Shown here piece by piece: positions 1 through 11,986 of a DNA stretch of 64,000 nucleotides (its first letter is position 1; each line of letters starts with the position of its first letter). Made by a program: the position numbers and the translations under genes. The notes beneath the pieces are model-generated. The model did no database searches and was not told the origin of the DNA. It was given only the letters and a program-made list of their open reading frames with translations. Origin of the DNA: Jaltomata sinuosa (Eukaryota > Streptophyta > Magnoliopsida > Solanales > Solanaceae); the NCBI GenBank assembly GCA_003996215.1, contig QJPP01007599.1:496001-560000 (forward strand), given 5' to 3'.

Positions 1-21
1 GAGGAGTTTGATCAAGTTTGA

Positions 22-183
22 TTCATATCTCCTGAATGTCAGAGGAGATACTACTCTGACTTGGTAAAGAAGAAGCTGATCCTTGAAAAGGGCATATGTA
101 TTGATAAGGTCTCCACGACTCTTCCTGAATTCTATCATAGATTGGAAACCACAGGTTGGATGTGTTTTGCACCTATGCTATAA
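22..183 (+). pseudogene. Retrotransposon ORF fragment cut by an LTR
   Basis: An open frame of about 53 codons enters from the left and stops at a TAA formed at the LTR junction. It reads FISPECQRRYYSDLVKKKL, then a segment with KGICIDKVSTTLPEFYHRLE. It resembles the retrotransposon-encoded 'putative plant transposon protein' segment common in Solanaceae genomes; that match is from memory and not from a search. A TGA lies just upstream at 19-21. The frame ends where the LTR of the Tekay-type element begins, so it is probably that element's target. Confidence 0.35.
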
Positions 184-322
184 CACCCCGTACCTTTCAA
201 AACCTATGTGACTAAGTAAATATCGACGAAGGTATTTGAGCTTGAGATTGTGAAGGGGTACTTTGGCCTAGAATTTGAAATGGTCAAATGTATATAAGTG
301 TTAAGTTAAGTTATAAGGAGGA

Positions 323-410
323 GGGTTTTGAAAATGAGATAAAACAAGTGAGGTACTTGCTCGAGCTTGGGTTTTGAAAATGAGATAAAACAAGTGAGGT
401 ACTTGCTCGA
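323..410 (+). repeat. 42-bp direct repeat, two copies
   Basis: The 42 bases at 323-364 recur without change at 369-410, separated by GCTT. The repeat starts GGGTTTTGAAAATGAG and lies in the upstream part of the LTR. Being perfect in an otherwise decayed element, it is a recent slippage duplication. Confidence 0.9.
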
Positions 411-1934
411 CTTATCTAAGCTCTTAGGTGACAAGTAGGTGCATCACCTACCTACGCTAACGAACTAAGTTCCGAGGGGCGATTACGGGCAGCAACACCA
501 TGGATTATTAGACCTAATGGTAGCCCAAATGAAGCTTAAAGTTGGCCCATCAAAGCACAACCAAATCTGGCCCAAACAACTACAAAAGGGAGCCACCAAT
601 ATTGACCACATTTTGACCCAAGAGAAGCCCAAAATCAGCCCTAAAACTTAACCCTTTTGAGGCCCAAGCAAAGGGTAATTTTGGCCCAAGTATATTGACC
701 CATTTTAGCCCAAATATACTCAAAAAAAGTCGGCCAAAAAGGTCCCTTTATACAGGCCATTTGCTGATCAATGTTGATCACAAAAAGCTGGAAAATTCTC
801 TCTTATCTCATTTCCTTTTGGCAGCCCTTCTCTCCCTTTAGGGTTCTAAGAAGACCAAGATTAATTCAAGCTTAAGGTGAGTTAATCAACTTGTTATCTT
901 GGTATTAATATACTAAATATAGCTAGGATATCCTATGGTAAGAAAGACATGAACTATGGCAGCCCCTTTCTTATGATTTAACACATAGAAATTGTGTAAC
1001 AATTAAGAAATTTCTTCTTCTCTTGTTGGTGTATGTGTAGGGGGTACTTAAGCTTTTAAAGCATTAATAAAAAGAGGATAAAAACACACCTTCAAGTGTG
1101 GTAAGTACTCTGCCCATAATAATATTTTTGGATTGAAGTTCGGATGGACAATTGTTGTTGAATTGTTGTTAAGAACTCACGGGACGGCGATCGGAAGCCG
1201 TGGGTTCAATGTGTTCTATTGTATTTCGGCATGGTGAGTTGTGTAGGGGATGTTTGATGTGTTTTGTATTATTGGAGGCAGTAGGTTGGTGTGTGTGAGA
1301 TGTGTATTGGATAGGAGAGAAAGGTGTGACGATACACCTTTAATTAATGCAAAATACGTAAATCTGCCCGGGAAATGTTTAGCTACTGTTTTGGGAATGT
1401 TGCAGCAGGTTTAAGAGCTAATATTAGCTTCATTATACCCTTGTGTTGTAGATTAACTTATTAAGGGAAAGTCCAAGTTGTGGTAAGCGCAATCTTCGGA
1501 AGGAACGAGGTATGTTAAGGCTTCTTTATTCCTTATCGGCATGAATCTAGAAATAGAACTCTAAATCTCCGAAAGAAGGAATTTGAGTATTTTGTTGTAA
1601 GAGAGCTGATTTGGTAACTCAAAAAGTCTTAAGGAACTAATTTATACATTATGGTAATTCAAGTCGCCTTCTTATAAAAATCTGATTCTTTTTGCACGAA
1701 ATGTAAGTTATCCTTTTGTCAAGTTTCTTCTTTATATTGTGATCTCTAATCAAGCTTTAGAAAGTATACAAGGAAAGTTAGAAAGTAAAATCCCCATTTA
1801 TATGTGTTTGGTATGTTGAGTCCAACACCTAGTAAGCCAAGGCTAAAGAAGTTATCTAAATGAACCTTCATAAATAACAAGAATAGCTTGGAAGGTCAAT
1901 CTAGTAATACACTTATTATGCATGGGTTGCGTGT

Positions 1935-2095
1935 TAGTGTGCACCGAGGTGCTACTGCCATATTGAGGCTATTATATACATAGTGTGCACCGAGGTGCTA
2001 CTGCCATATTGAGGCCATTATATACATAGTGTGCGCCGAGGCGCTACTGCCATATTGAGGCTATTAAATATAGGGTGCGCCGAGGCGCTATTGTG
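1935..2095 (+). repeat. 46-bp tandem repeat, 3.5 units
   Basis: Units begin at 1935, 1981, 2027 and 2071 (partial), each starting TAGTGTGC or TAGGGTGC. Each unit carries a 12-base inverted repeat. In units 1 and 2 it is GCACC-GA-GGTGC (1941-1952, 1987-1998). In units 3 and 4 it is GCGCC-GA-GGCGC (2033-2044, 2077-2088). The two changes are complementary, so pairing is kept. Confidence 0.9.
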
Positions 2096-2787
2096 GTTCA
2101 GTGTGGGTTATAAAGAGTGAGTTGCAGCTTGAGTTAATGCATGTGTTGTGTTCTAAAAAGAATAAAAGAGAAAGAGCTTAACGAGTCTTACCAATTACAG
2201 TTTACAAGTTTCATATTATATCTTGTTCGGATTTACTACTTGCGACTTGCTTTTATGTTTCTACCTTACATGCCAGTACATTATGGTCGTACTGACGTCC
2301 CCATTGCCTGGGGGCGCTGCATACATGCCTGCAGGTCCAGACAGATATCCAGACAGATCTCTTCAGTAGGAGTTGCAAAGTTCAGCCATTTTGGTAAGCT
2401 CCATTCTTCCTGGAGCTGACGAGTCAGAAGTCTAGCTTATATTTTGACCAGGTTATGTATATGTACAATTATGGGTAGTCCAGGGCCCTTCCTGGATATG
2501 AGATATTTTACTTACTCCTAGAGGCTTGTAGACGTGTATATGTATATCAGTGTTGGGTATGGCCTTGTCGGCCTTGTTATTAGCTATCTACTATGATAAT
2601 AGCCTTGTCGGCCTTGAGTTGCTTAACTACTATTGAGCTTTCAGTGTTTCAAATTGTAATTCTTAGAGACCTTGTCGGTCTCAGACCCCCAGCAGGTTCA
2701 ACAGAGATACACTCTATTTTTGCACCCTCGGCCTTTTGGGGCTCCGGGTGTCGGTCATGCCTCCCATGGTTTGGGGCGTGACAAACT

Positions 2788-2800
2788 TGGTATCAGAGCA
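2788..2800 (+). other. Primer binding site, initiator tRNA-Met type
   Basis: TGGTATCAGAGCA follows four bases after the LTR end. It is the standard minus-strand primer site of many plant gypsy and copia elements and fixes the 5' LTR boundary and the orientation. Confidence 0.9.
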
Positions 2801-2998
2801 CGTCGAATCCCAGGGAGTCTACAAGCCGTGTCTAGTAGAGTCTTGTTTATGGGTGTGTTGTGCACCATACCTATAATCATGAGGCTACGGGACATTTATG
2901 AATTGTTATCCTTCTTTCATTTGCTAGATCGTGCAATAGAGCGAGGTCATAAGATGTTTGAAGTCTAATTCATGTTTTTCTATTCCTTGTTTACAGAA

Positions 2999-4400
2999 AT
3001 GCCTGTGACCAGACAAACGAGTATCCGACGGGTTGGCACGGATACAGAAGAAGGTACTAGTCATTCCCCGCCTATCCGATTGGATAGATTTGAGGCTCAA
3101 AGTGAATCACCGACACCAGAGATCCCAGTTTATCAAGTACCTGATGAGACTAGAGGGGATCCAATACCCCTGACCCCACCTGCTCCAGTGGCATATGAGA
3201 TAGCTAGAGATGAACCAACACCTGTAGCTCCTCCACCTGAAGTAGAGGACCAGGACATCATGAGTGTTGTTCGATTATTGACCCAGATGGTAGCCACACA
3301 ACAACAACAAATTGGGGAATCAACGAGTGTTAGGTCAGGTGGCTCAGAAAGTTCTAGGGCTCGAGAGTTTATCAACCTAAGCCCTCCTATATTTACAGGC
3401 TCTGACCTACGTGAGGATCCTCAAGAGTTTATGATCAGACTTATCGAGTACTTCGAGTCATGCATGCAACAGTAGTGGAGGCAGTGGAGTTTGCATCTTT
3501 CAGGTTACGAGATGTGGCCATTTTATGGTTCGAGGCTTGGGATCGGTCTAGGGGATCAAATGCACCCCCAGCTGAATGGGAGGAATTTTCAGAGGCCTTC
3601 CTAGCTCACTATCTTCCACAGGAGGTTCGAGAGGCCAGACTTGATCAATTTATAGCCCTTAGGCAAGGCAATATGAATGTTCGACAGTACAGCCTCAAGT
3701 TTAGTTCATTAGACAGGTACGCCCCCGATATTGTGAGTACGATGCGAGCTAGAGTTCATCGATATATGTGTGGCCTTAAGGATGTATTGATTAAGGGATT
3801 AACAATAGCAGACACACAAGAGGATATGAATATTTCTAAGATACAGGCTATTGCTCAGACTGCAGAGGATCTTGAAGTACAAATTGGAGATAACCAAAGC
3901 CGAGAAAGGGATCAGAATAAGAGGGCTAGATCTACTGAGTCCTATGTAGAGCCACAAGGTAATGTTAGGCCACATTTTAATAGGCGATCATCCCACCCTA
4001 CTAGTGGTGCCCCATATCAGTTGCAAAGGCAGAGGTATGATCATTTTTCTCAGACTAGACCAGGCCACAGTTCAGGTGCATCCAGTTCCTATCGCCAGGG
4101 GCATTCAGGTCAGATGAGGCCACCTTTGCCACCTTGTGTTCAGTGCGGTAGGAAGCATCCTGGGATATGTCACCTGGGTTCAGATACTTGTTATTCGTGT
4201 GGGCATCCTGGTCACTTTATGCGAGACTGTCCGAGTAGAGGTAGGAGTGAGATATCCCAGCCTACAGGGTCGATGGCAGCTTATTCATATACTATTTGTC
4301 CCCCTAGGACAGGACAACAGGCTACACCAGGTCATGGTAGAGGTAGAGGAGGAGGAGGAGCATCCAGTTCAGGTGGTGGTCAGAATTGCACTTATGCTCT
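2999..4400 (+). pseudogene. gag polyprotein of Tekay-type element I, frameshifted
   Basis: The likely start is the ATG at 2999 (MPVTRQTSIRR), since the leader upstream is non-coding. The first frame stops at 3475 and the continuation runs in another frame from about 3460, so there is one frameshift. The central part has the retrotransposon gag fold signature (FAS..RLRDVAILWFEAW, then EFSEAFLAHYLP). The C-terminal part is rich in Gln, Ser and Arg and carries a zinc knuckle of form C-x2-C-x4-H-x4-C at about 4189-4230. Gag would form the virus-like particle that packages element RNA in the cytoplasm. The copy is not functional. Confidence 0.85.
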
Positions 4401-5535
4401 AGCCGGTCGCCAGGACTTGGAATCGTCACCTTATGTTGTTACAGGTACATTGACTATTTTTACTCATGTTGTTTATGCACTTATAGATCCTGGATCTACT
4501 CTTTCATATGTTACCCCACTCGTTGCTGGTAAGTTGGAGGCAGGCCCTGAGTTATTGCCTAGACCTTTTGTTGTATCTACGCTGGTTGGTGAATCTATTA
4601 TTGCTAGACGAGTTTATCGAGATTGTGCAGTGTGGATTTATGACCATCTCACTTCAGCTGATCTAATCGAATTAGATATGATTGACTTCGATGTCATTAT
4701 GGGCATGGACTGGTTAGCTGCATGTTATGCTAATATCGATTGTAGAACTAAGGTTGTCAAATTCCATTTTCTGAAAGAGACAATCCTGGAGTGGAAAGGT
4801 AATGCTTCCACGCCAAGGGGTAGGATTATTTTCTACCTTAAAGCCCAGAAAATGATTTCTAAAGGCTATATTTATCATTTAGTCCGAGTACAAAGCACAC
4901 AGGATGGACCAGTGACTCTTCAATCGGTTCCCGTGGTGAGTCAATTTCTAGATATATTCCCGGATGAGCTTCCAGGAATCCCTCCAGAAAGGGAAATTGA
5001 GTTTGCCATTGACCTACTCCCAGATACTCAGCCAATATCAATTCCCCCTTACAGGATGGCTCCTGCAGAATTAAGAGAGTTAAAGGAACAATTAAAGGAT
5101 CTACTCGAAAAAGGTTTCATTAGGCCTAGTACATCGCCATGGGGCGCACCAGTTTTGTTTGTTCGTAAGAAGGATGGGTCCTTGAGAATGTGTATCGATT
5201 ACCGACAACTGAACAAAGTTACAATCAAGAATAAGTATCCGCTTCCAAGGATTGATGACCTTTTTGATTAGTTGCAAGGCGCCAAATGTTTGTCAAAGAT
5301 TGACTTGCGGTCGGGGTATCACCAGTTACGTGTTAAAGGGGTAGACGTTCCAAAAACAGCCTTTAGGACAAGGTATGGCCACTTTGAATTTCTAGTAATG
5401 TCTTTTGGGCTTACTAATGCCCTAGCAGCTTTTATAGACCTAATGAATCGGGTATTCAAGCCATTTCTAGATGTATTCGTGATCATATTTATTGACGATA
5501 TCCTGATTTACTCGCGGTCCAAAGCCGAACATGCT
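4401..5535 (+). pseudogene. pol of Tekay-type element I: protease and partial RT
   Basis: It continues in the gag frame. The aspartic protease is seen as ALIDPGSTLSYV near 4470-4510 (the usual D-S/T-G is D-P-G here) and DVIMGMDWL near 4690. RT begins with PPYRMAPAELRELKEQL at about 5045 and includes FVRKKDGSLRMCIDYRQLN. A TAG at 5269-5271 replaces the Gln codon of DDLFDQLQG, a C-to-T change. RT homology then resumes through YGHFEFLVMSFGLTNA to IIFIDDILIYSRS, where the catalytic FIDD is intact. It ends near 5530, so thumb, RNase H and integrase are absent. Confidence 0.88.
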
Positions 5536-7689
5536 GTAATATACATGTTTTGCTGTAAATATGATTTATTTACTCCAAAAGTTGGAACTACGTTAGACCT
5601 GATTCCTGACTCAACGGGATACGTAGGTGCCACACTGGCTCGGTCATATTCTCCGTAAGCTTTCTAATCATTTGCAATGAAAACTGGGGCAGAATTTTTT
5701 AGAGGATCTCAAAAATTCTACAGAAGATGGTGTTTGATACAAGTAAATACACAGAGTTGTTGAAGTCAAAACTAGGGCAGAATTTTTGAGGAAGGTTCTC
5801 AAAAATTCCACTAGAACAACAAAGAGAGCAACATCTTATGTTAAACTCCATGAAGCGTCGAACAGACAAATCAGGAGAGCTTTTGGTTGAGTTGTGACAC
5901 TCTATTTTATTATTTTTTCATGATTATCCTGTTTTCACTCATTTCTCTTTGCATTAATTTTTGTGCATATTTATAACATTCTTTCAAAGATAAACCATTT
6001 TATGACATATCTGCACGAACTACGCACACCTAATTCTCATCCCTCGGGATGAGATACGTAGGCAACCCTTTTGGGTTTGATATTTCTTTTTCAAAAATTC
6101 AAAAAAAAAAAAAAAAAACTTTTTAAGAAACCCATCTTTGACTTGGTTGATGTCAACACAGTTAGAAATGTGCAAAATAATTGATATAATTGAGATTGTT
6201 GACTTTGTAGTGAATCATAGATTCTTTTGGTACCTCTTAATCGTATCTTTGTGATGCTTGAGAATATTCTCTTGCATGCATTCAAGATAAGAATAAAATC
6301 AACCTCATTGTTTCATGTGCATTGTGTGATGAGATTTTAGATTAAATTCAATTGCATTGCATTGTTGATCTAGAACTTGGCTTGGATGTATGTTGAGGCA
6401 AAATTCTGAGTAATATTTGATTTGGGAAAGGATCGTAGGCCTTTTTCTACCCGTTTGTGCCTTTCATTGCCTACCAAATGACATTAATCCTTAGCATGTC
6501 CCTCTTTGAGCTTGAAAGCCTTTTCTTTAGACAACCACATCTTAGCCAATACCCTTTTAAGTGCTTACATGCACTATCCCTCTCTTGGCCCAACCTCCTT
6601 GAGCGCACTGAAGATGTGTAAATTACAGAAGGAGATTCAAGTTTAAAGTTGTTAAAGACAAAAATATGCAAAGTCTTTGAAAGTCAAGGATACAAAATGA
6701 CTTCAAAAAAAAAAGGAGTCAAAAGCTCTCCACAAGGTCAAGACAGCAGAAATAACGAAGAAAAACACTCCAACAATAATGGAGAAGTCAATAAAAAAAG
6801 AAAACATCAGAAAAAGGGGAGAGAAAATTTCGACAAGCAAAGATTCAAAAGAAGTCAAAAGAAAAAAAAGGACAACGAAAAGTTCAAGCGCTAAAAGCAC
6901 AACAAAAGCACAAACCTAGTGCAACACTCAAGGAGGGATTAAGTCACTTTTATCCCAAATGGATATCCTACCCGTACCTAAGCCTACATTACAAGCCGAT
7001 TACAAGACCTACATGATCTCATTTCAAATGTTCTCACATTAGTGGAGATTCACATGAAGGCCAAGCATATGGCATCACAATTGCATGCATTGAATATTTT
7101 TTTGAGTGTGAGTATTCTTTGAAAATATCTTCAAATCAAATACTTCAGATATGTGCAAATGAGGACTTTCTTTGTGGTAAGGACGTTGAAACATGAGGAT
7201 AGGTATACTCCAGAACCTTTGTTTGAAGCAAGATGAACAAATCTTGTTGATACTTAGGTATGTTTGAGGTACCACTTGAAACTACAAGAATTACCTCGAA
7301 GTCAATCTCAGTTAGGTGCAAATCAAATGAGAAAAATTTCATGCAATGCTAAATGTTGGTACCAACTGCAGTCAAGACTTGATTCTCTCTTCACATGCTT
7401 TATTGTTCAAAATAAAATTGGGGCAAGCACCTACCTTTCTAATTCATGTCAAAGTGCATTTTCTTTTCATGTTTTATTGTTTATATGTTAAACTGACATG
7501 TTTAGTTATCTTGTCAAATTGACATATTTTTTTAAAATTGGGTTGTCGTCCCATTTAAAATGACGTGTTTTTTAAGTTGAATCGTCACTTCTGTATTTAT
7601 GACGTGTTATGTTGAATCGTCACCTCTTTCGTTGTGAAATATTACATTTTGCTACTAATAAGTTTTGTGCAGATGATTATGAGATGTTG
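5536..7689 (+). other. Non-coding 3' region of Tat/Ogre-type element
   Basis: No credible gene is seen. It holds two short inverted-repeat blocks (AGAATTTTT...AAAAATTCT near 5690 and a variant near 5780), an A-tract at 6101-6118, and two copies of the 'tacgtagg' block typical of this family. Nothing else was recognised in 6300-7689. Confidence 0.55.
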
Positions 7690-8185
7690 GGAAGTCACCC
7701 CGTTCAAAGTGACATATGAAATTTAAACCGGCACCAAGGTGACCTCACTTTTCAGACCATCATCAAGGTGATGATCATTTATCCAGATCATCAACGTGGT
7801 GATCATTTATTCAAATTGGCGTCAAAGTGACTCCATTTTTCAGATTGGTATCAAGGTGATGACCACTTATTCAAATCAGAGTCAAAGTGACTCCACTTTC
7901 CAGATTAGCATCAAGGTGATGATAATTTACCCAGATCATTAAGGTAACAATCATTTATCCAGACTGGCGTTAAAGTGACCTCACTTAATTTTTGGTGTCA
8001 AAGTGACTCCATTTATCCAGACTGGCATCAAAGTCACTCCACTCAACCTTTGGTGTCAAAGTGACTCCACTCAATCTTCAGTGTCAAAGTGACTCCACTC
8101 AATCTTCGGTGTCAAAGTGACTCCATTTATCCAGTATAGCGTCAAGGTGATTTCATTTAATCTTTGGTGTCAAAGTGACTCCATG
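7690..8185 (+). repeat. Degenerate tandem repeats, 'caaagtgactcca' type
   Basis: Loosely repeated phrases GTCAAAGTGACTCCA and CATCAAGGTGATGA recur about every 30-60 bases. They share the GTGAC core with the array that follows and look like an older, diverged part of the same amplification. Confidence 0.75.
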
Positions 8186-9470
8186 TATTCAGTTGGGTTG
8201 TCCGTCTTTCAATGGGACATGCTGGGTCGCCACCTCGTTCAAAGTGACATCAAATTCAAGTTGGGTCTTCCGCCTTTCAATGAGACATGTTAAGTCGTCA
8301 CCTCGTTCAAAGTGACATATCAAGTTCAAGTTGGGTCGTTCGCCTTTCAATGAGACATGTTGGGTTGTCACCTCGATAAAAGTGACATATCAAATTCAAA
8401 TTGGGTCGTCCTCCTATCAATGAGACATGTTGGGTTGTCACCTCGTTCAAAGTGACTATCAAATTCAAATTGGGTCGTCCGTCTTTCAATGAGACATGTT
8501 GGGTTATCACCTCGTTCAAAGTGACATCAAATTCAAATTGGGTCTTCCGCCTTTCAATGAGATATGTTGGGTTGTCACCTTGTTCAAAGTGACATATTCA
8601 ATTCAATTTGGGTCGTCCGCCTTTCAATGGGACAGGTTGGGTTGTCACCTCGATCAAAGTGACATATCAAAATCAAGTTGGGTCGTCCGCCTTTATACGA
8701 GACACGTTGGGTTGTCACCTCGTTCAAAGTGATATATAAAATTCAAGTTGGATCGTCCGCCTTTCACTAAGACATATTGGGTTGTCACCTCATTCAAAGT
8801 GACATATCAAATTCAAGTTGGGGTGGTACGCCTTTCAATGAGACACATTGGGTTGTCACCTCGTTCAAAGTGACATATCAAATTCAAGTTGGATCGTTCG
8901 CCTTTCAATGAGATATGTTGGATTGTCACCTCGTTCAAAGTGATATATCAAATTCAAATTGGGTCGTCCGCCTTTCAATTAGACATATTGGGTTGTCACC
9001 TCGTTTAAAGTGACATCAAATTCAAGGTGGGTCATTCGCCTTTCAATGAGACACGTTGGGTTGTCACCTTGTTCAAAGTGACATCAAATTTAAGTTGGGT
9101 CGTCTTCCTTTCAATGAGATATATTGGGTTGTCACTTCATTCAAAGTGACATATCGAATTCAAGTTGGGTCGTCCGCCTTTCAATGATATATGTTGGGTT
9201 GTAACCTCGTTCAAAGTGACATATCAAATTTAAGTTGGGTCATCTGCCTTTCAATGAGACATGTTGGGTTGTCACCTCGTTCAAAGTGACATATCAAATT
9301 CAAAGTTGGGTTGTCCGCCTTTCAATAAGACACGTTGGGTTGTCACCTCGTTCAAAGTGACATCAAATTCAAGTTGGGTCATCCGTCTTTCAATGAGACA
9401 CGTTGGGTTGTCACCTCATTCAAAGTGACATATCAAAATCAAGTTGGGTCATCCGCCTTTCAACGAGACA
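8186..9470 (+). repeat. ~69-bp tandem array, about 18 units
   Basis: The unit opens TTGGGTCGTCCGCCTTTCAA and runs through a GTCAC...GTGAC inverted repeat. I counted about 18 full units and a partial one, with unit starts near 8190, 8254, 8330, 8399, 8467 and so on to 9440. Units differ by scattered substitutions and a two-base length difference (GACATC versus GACATATC). The array lies between pol and the polypurine tract of a Tat/Ogre element, the region known in this lineage to be hypervariable and to give rise to satellite repeats. Confidence 0.92.
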
Positions 9471-9750
9471 GTTACATAATCTTGTATCCCTAGCGTCTCA
9501 CAGTTTGACACTAGGTGATTTTGGAAAACAATATCGAAGGTACGCGATTACTTTTCGTCCTAAAATATTTTTTTCCTTGTTTATCATCTTTCATTTAAAA
9601 TAATCCAACCTCGCCAGCAGACAGAGTATTTTCAAAGCTCTATCAAAGTCTGGCATCATTCTGTACATATGTCATCTTTTTTTTTTTGTCGAGCCAAAAT
9701 TGGCTACATGTCAACGTCTTCGCTCAAAGATTTTGTCATTATCTCTTAGC

Positions 9751-9763
9751 GAAGAGGGGCAGT
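9751..9763 (+). other. Polypurine tract of Tat/Ogre-type element
   Basis: GAAGAGGGGCAGT directly precedes the LTR start TGTTGACACCC. A purine-rich run here primes plus-strand synthesis and shows that the following LTR is the 3' one. Confidence 0.8.
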
Positions 9764-11897
9764 TGTTGACACCCAATTTTGCCCTGATATTTTTAAAATT
9801 AATATTTTTTAAACCTTTTATTCGTTAAATTGCACAGAATACAACTTTTCTTATATTTTTTCAATGTTGATACAATTTATTGATAATCATTCTCATTTTT
9901 GAAAATATTGAGATTTTTATCTATTTTTTATCACGGTCTGTTAATACATAAATCGGAGAAGATATTCTTTACACATTACACATATAATTAAATAGCACAT
10001 GGTTTTAGATAAACCATAGTTTTAAGCACACAGTTTTGATAGCGCTTTGAACCAATGGTTTTGCCATATAGATGGTTTAGGGTTTTAAAGTTTTCTATAA
10101 AGTGTCTCATACACTCAACACACTCCTTGGTGGTGGAAATTTCCAAAATTGGCAAAACTTTCAAAAAGAAAATAACAATTCTCTTCCTCCTTTCCTTTTT
10201 CGGCCACCACCCCGTCACAATCCATCAACCTCCGTGCAACTCCGGCGAAGTACCGACGAACCAGCCACCCACAAAATCCCATTGCCTCTTTCACCTTTCT
10301 TCTACCCTCGTTCCCTTACTCTCTTTCGCTGGCAGAGAACAACACCACACCACCACAGCTTCATCAAAGGCTCCGACCAAACAACCTCACATGCCTCATT
10401 GTTCTCAGACCACCGCCACAACCATGAGTTCAACCTCCACAAAACCACCACCAAACAGCCATAAACTTGAGCCATATCAGAACTCCCAACCCTCGTTTCT
10501 ACTCCCTCTCTTCTCCGTCATGACGAGCTCAGACGTACAGACCCACGAGCTCCAAGATCTCACACCACCACCACTACCGTAACAGCTCCTACCACCGGCC
10601 ACCAACGAGCTCTAAACTCTGACGAACCACCACTGTAAGCCCTTTTCTGTTCCTCATGTTTGCGCTCTGTTTCAGGTCACACTCCGGCAACCATGCCGTT
10701 TATTCCATATTTGACTAGAAAAATCTGAGCGGAGTTTTTTCTTTTTCCAATGTTTCCTTTTGAGTTTTTCGGCATTGTTGGCTCTATATTTCTCTATGAT
10801 TTACCATTTCAAGATATTAGTTAAAATGATTAATGTTGTTTTTGAATTTTTCCAGTGACTGTCCAATTCATTTCCGGTGAATTTCATTTTTTTTCCAACC
10901 GACTGTTGATTTTTTCCACTATGTTGTTTCATTTTTTCGGTTTTTAGCTAATTGTTGCTCCATTGGTTAAAATAGTTTAATTATTTGTTTTGCTCATCAT
11001 AATACTGCTTTGTTTACTGTCTACAATTTTGATATATATGGATCTTTGTTGTTTTTCACTTGCTTCAGTGCTATTTGTCTTCTTTATTTATTTATTTTGA
11101 TTATGTGTTGGACTTATAGCATTTCTTTACACAATTTTGTTGATCTCCTCATTATAGATTATAATAAAATTAAACAAAGTATAAATTGGCCAATGAAAGA
11201 ATCTTTTCGTCGGATTTTCGAGGCCTTCCTATAATAAAAGATGGATGTTATTTTGAATTCGATTATTTTATATAGCATATCAATTTAACTGGCTGATGAA
11301 AAAAATTTCGTCCATTTTCAAGGCCTCCCATGTATATAAGACAGGATTCATTTTTAGTTATTATTTCTTTAATTTTTTTTGATTAATATTCGTTCATTAC
11401 TAACACTATTATTAAGTGTGTTTACAGGTACTCGAAGTTGCTTTCCGAAGAAGACACTCGAATTGAAATTCAAAAATCTTTAAATTCTTTATTGTATTTA
11501 TTCATTTTTACTAATGATAGACAAATATTAGGTCATCTCGTAAAAGCTTTTTCCTTGTATTCTTCGAGTTTTGGAGAGTCATTTTCTCTAACTCTGAAGA
11601 ATCGGGACATTTATTTTATCTCCTCAATTGAAAAAATGAATTAAGTCGAGAACCACTGTTGTGGATTCTCAAGGATGCCTACTTCGAAATAACTTGAACC
11701 CTTACCTAGAATCTAACTGGTTTCGTAGACTAAAGTTTTTTGTTCAATAATTAAAAGGATTCCTGATTTTCCTAAAATTAGGTGGAGACTCTGTTTTAAC
11801 TCTCTCTCTTCTTTTAATTATTTTTTAAACTATTTATTTAATTATTTTTTGTTGAGTCCGAAGTTATGTCCTATCGTGAAAAAATAGGATCATAACA
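9764..11897 (+). repeat. 3' LTR of Tat/Ogre-type element
   Basis: It starts TGTTGACACCCAATTTTGCC and is taken to end ...GGATCATAACA at 11897, giving TG...CA and about 2.1 kb. Inside are a pyrimidine-rich stretch with a spurious 175-codon ORF (10055-10582), a block near 11645-11730 resembling the 'aaggatgcctac' block of this LTR family, and a TGGAGACTCTG motif near 11783. The right boundary is set from the TG...CA rule and the start of LINE homology soon after, so it may be off by some bases. Confidence 0.7.
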
Positions 11898-11986
11898 ATG
11901 AGCGAGGCCGATTTACACGTTACACCAATGGAGTAGGAAGTATTTAATTCCAATAAGGGGATAGAAAGAACGCAGGGTCAGAAACT

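Larger units (their letters stand above)
179..2783 (+). repeat. 5' LTR of Tekay-type element I
   Basis: It starts TATAACACCCC, where TGTAACACCCC is usual for this Solanaceae LTR type, so the first G is probably mutated to A. It ends GGGGCGTGACA, directly before AACTTGGTATCAGAG. The length of 2605 bases suits long-LTR chromoviruses. It contains a 42-bp direct repeat and a 46-bp tandem repeat. The short ORFs at 2141-2968 lie inside the LTR and leader and look meaningless. The partner LTR is not in the window, so the 5' boundary rests on the motif only. Confidence 0.75.
179..5535 (+). mobile_element. Tekay-type Ty3/gypsy element I, 3'-truncated
   Basis: In order: a 5' LTR (179-2783), a primer binding site matching initiator tRNA-Met (2788-2800), gag, protease and the first part of reverse transcriptase. 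Homology ends abruptly near 5535, just after the RT catalytic box. RNase H, integrase and the 3' LTR are missing, and the sequence continues as a different element of Tat/Ogre type. The long LTR, the tRNA-Met site and the RT similarity to the Tekay element at 37929-49770 support the lineage. No target-site duplication can be tested because the 3' end is gone. Confidence 0.8.
5536..11897 (+). mobile_element. Tat/Ogre-type element, 3' part with 3' LTR
   Basis: There is no coding capacity. Two segments with the phrase 'GATACGTAGG' (near 5620 and 6050), the long non-coding tract with a tandem array, the polypurine tract at 9751-9763 and the LTR opening TGTTGACACCC fit the stretch between pol and the end of a Tat/Ogre element in Solanaceae. 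The 5' LTR and all ORFs are missing; the left edge abuts broken Tekay RT at about 5535. The K-rich ORF at 6649-6894 is low-complexity 3' UTR and not a gene. Confidence 0.7.

Noticed and set aside
6649..6894. 81-codon Lys-rich ORF
   Set aside because: Low-complexity A-rich 3' UTR of the Tat/Ogre-type element; the composition alone keeps the frame open.
8189..8732. Several ORFs of 60-78 codons on both strands
   Set aside because: They run through the 69-bp array; the repeated unit simply lacks stops in some frames.
8186..9470. CRISPR-like regular array
   Set aside because: The whole unit repeats with no unique spacers, the genome is eukaryotic, and the array lies in a retrotransposon 3' region.
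10055..10582. 175-codon ORF
   Set aside because: It lies inside the 3' LTR of the Tat/Ogre-type element in a C-rich stretch; the protein is Ser/Thr/Pro/His-rich with no domain and a second frame is open over the same bases.
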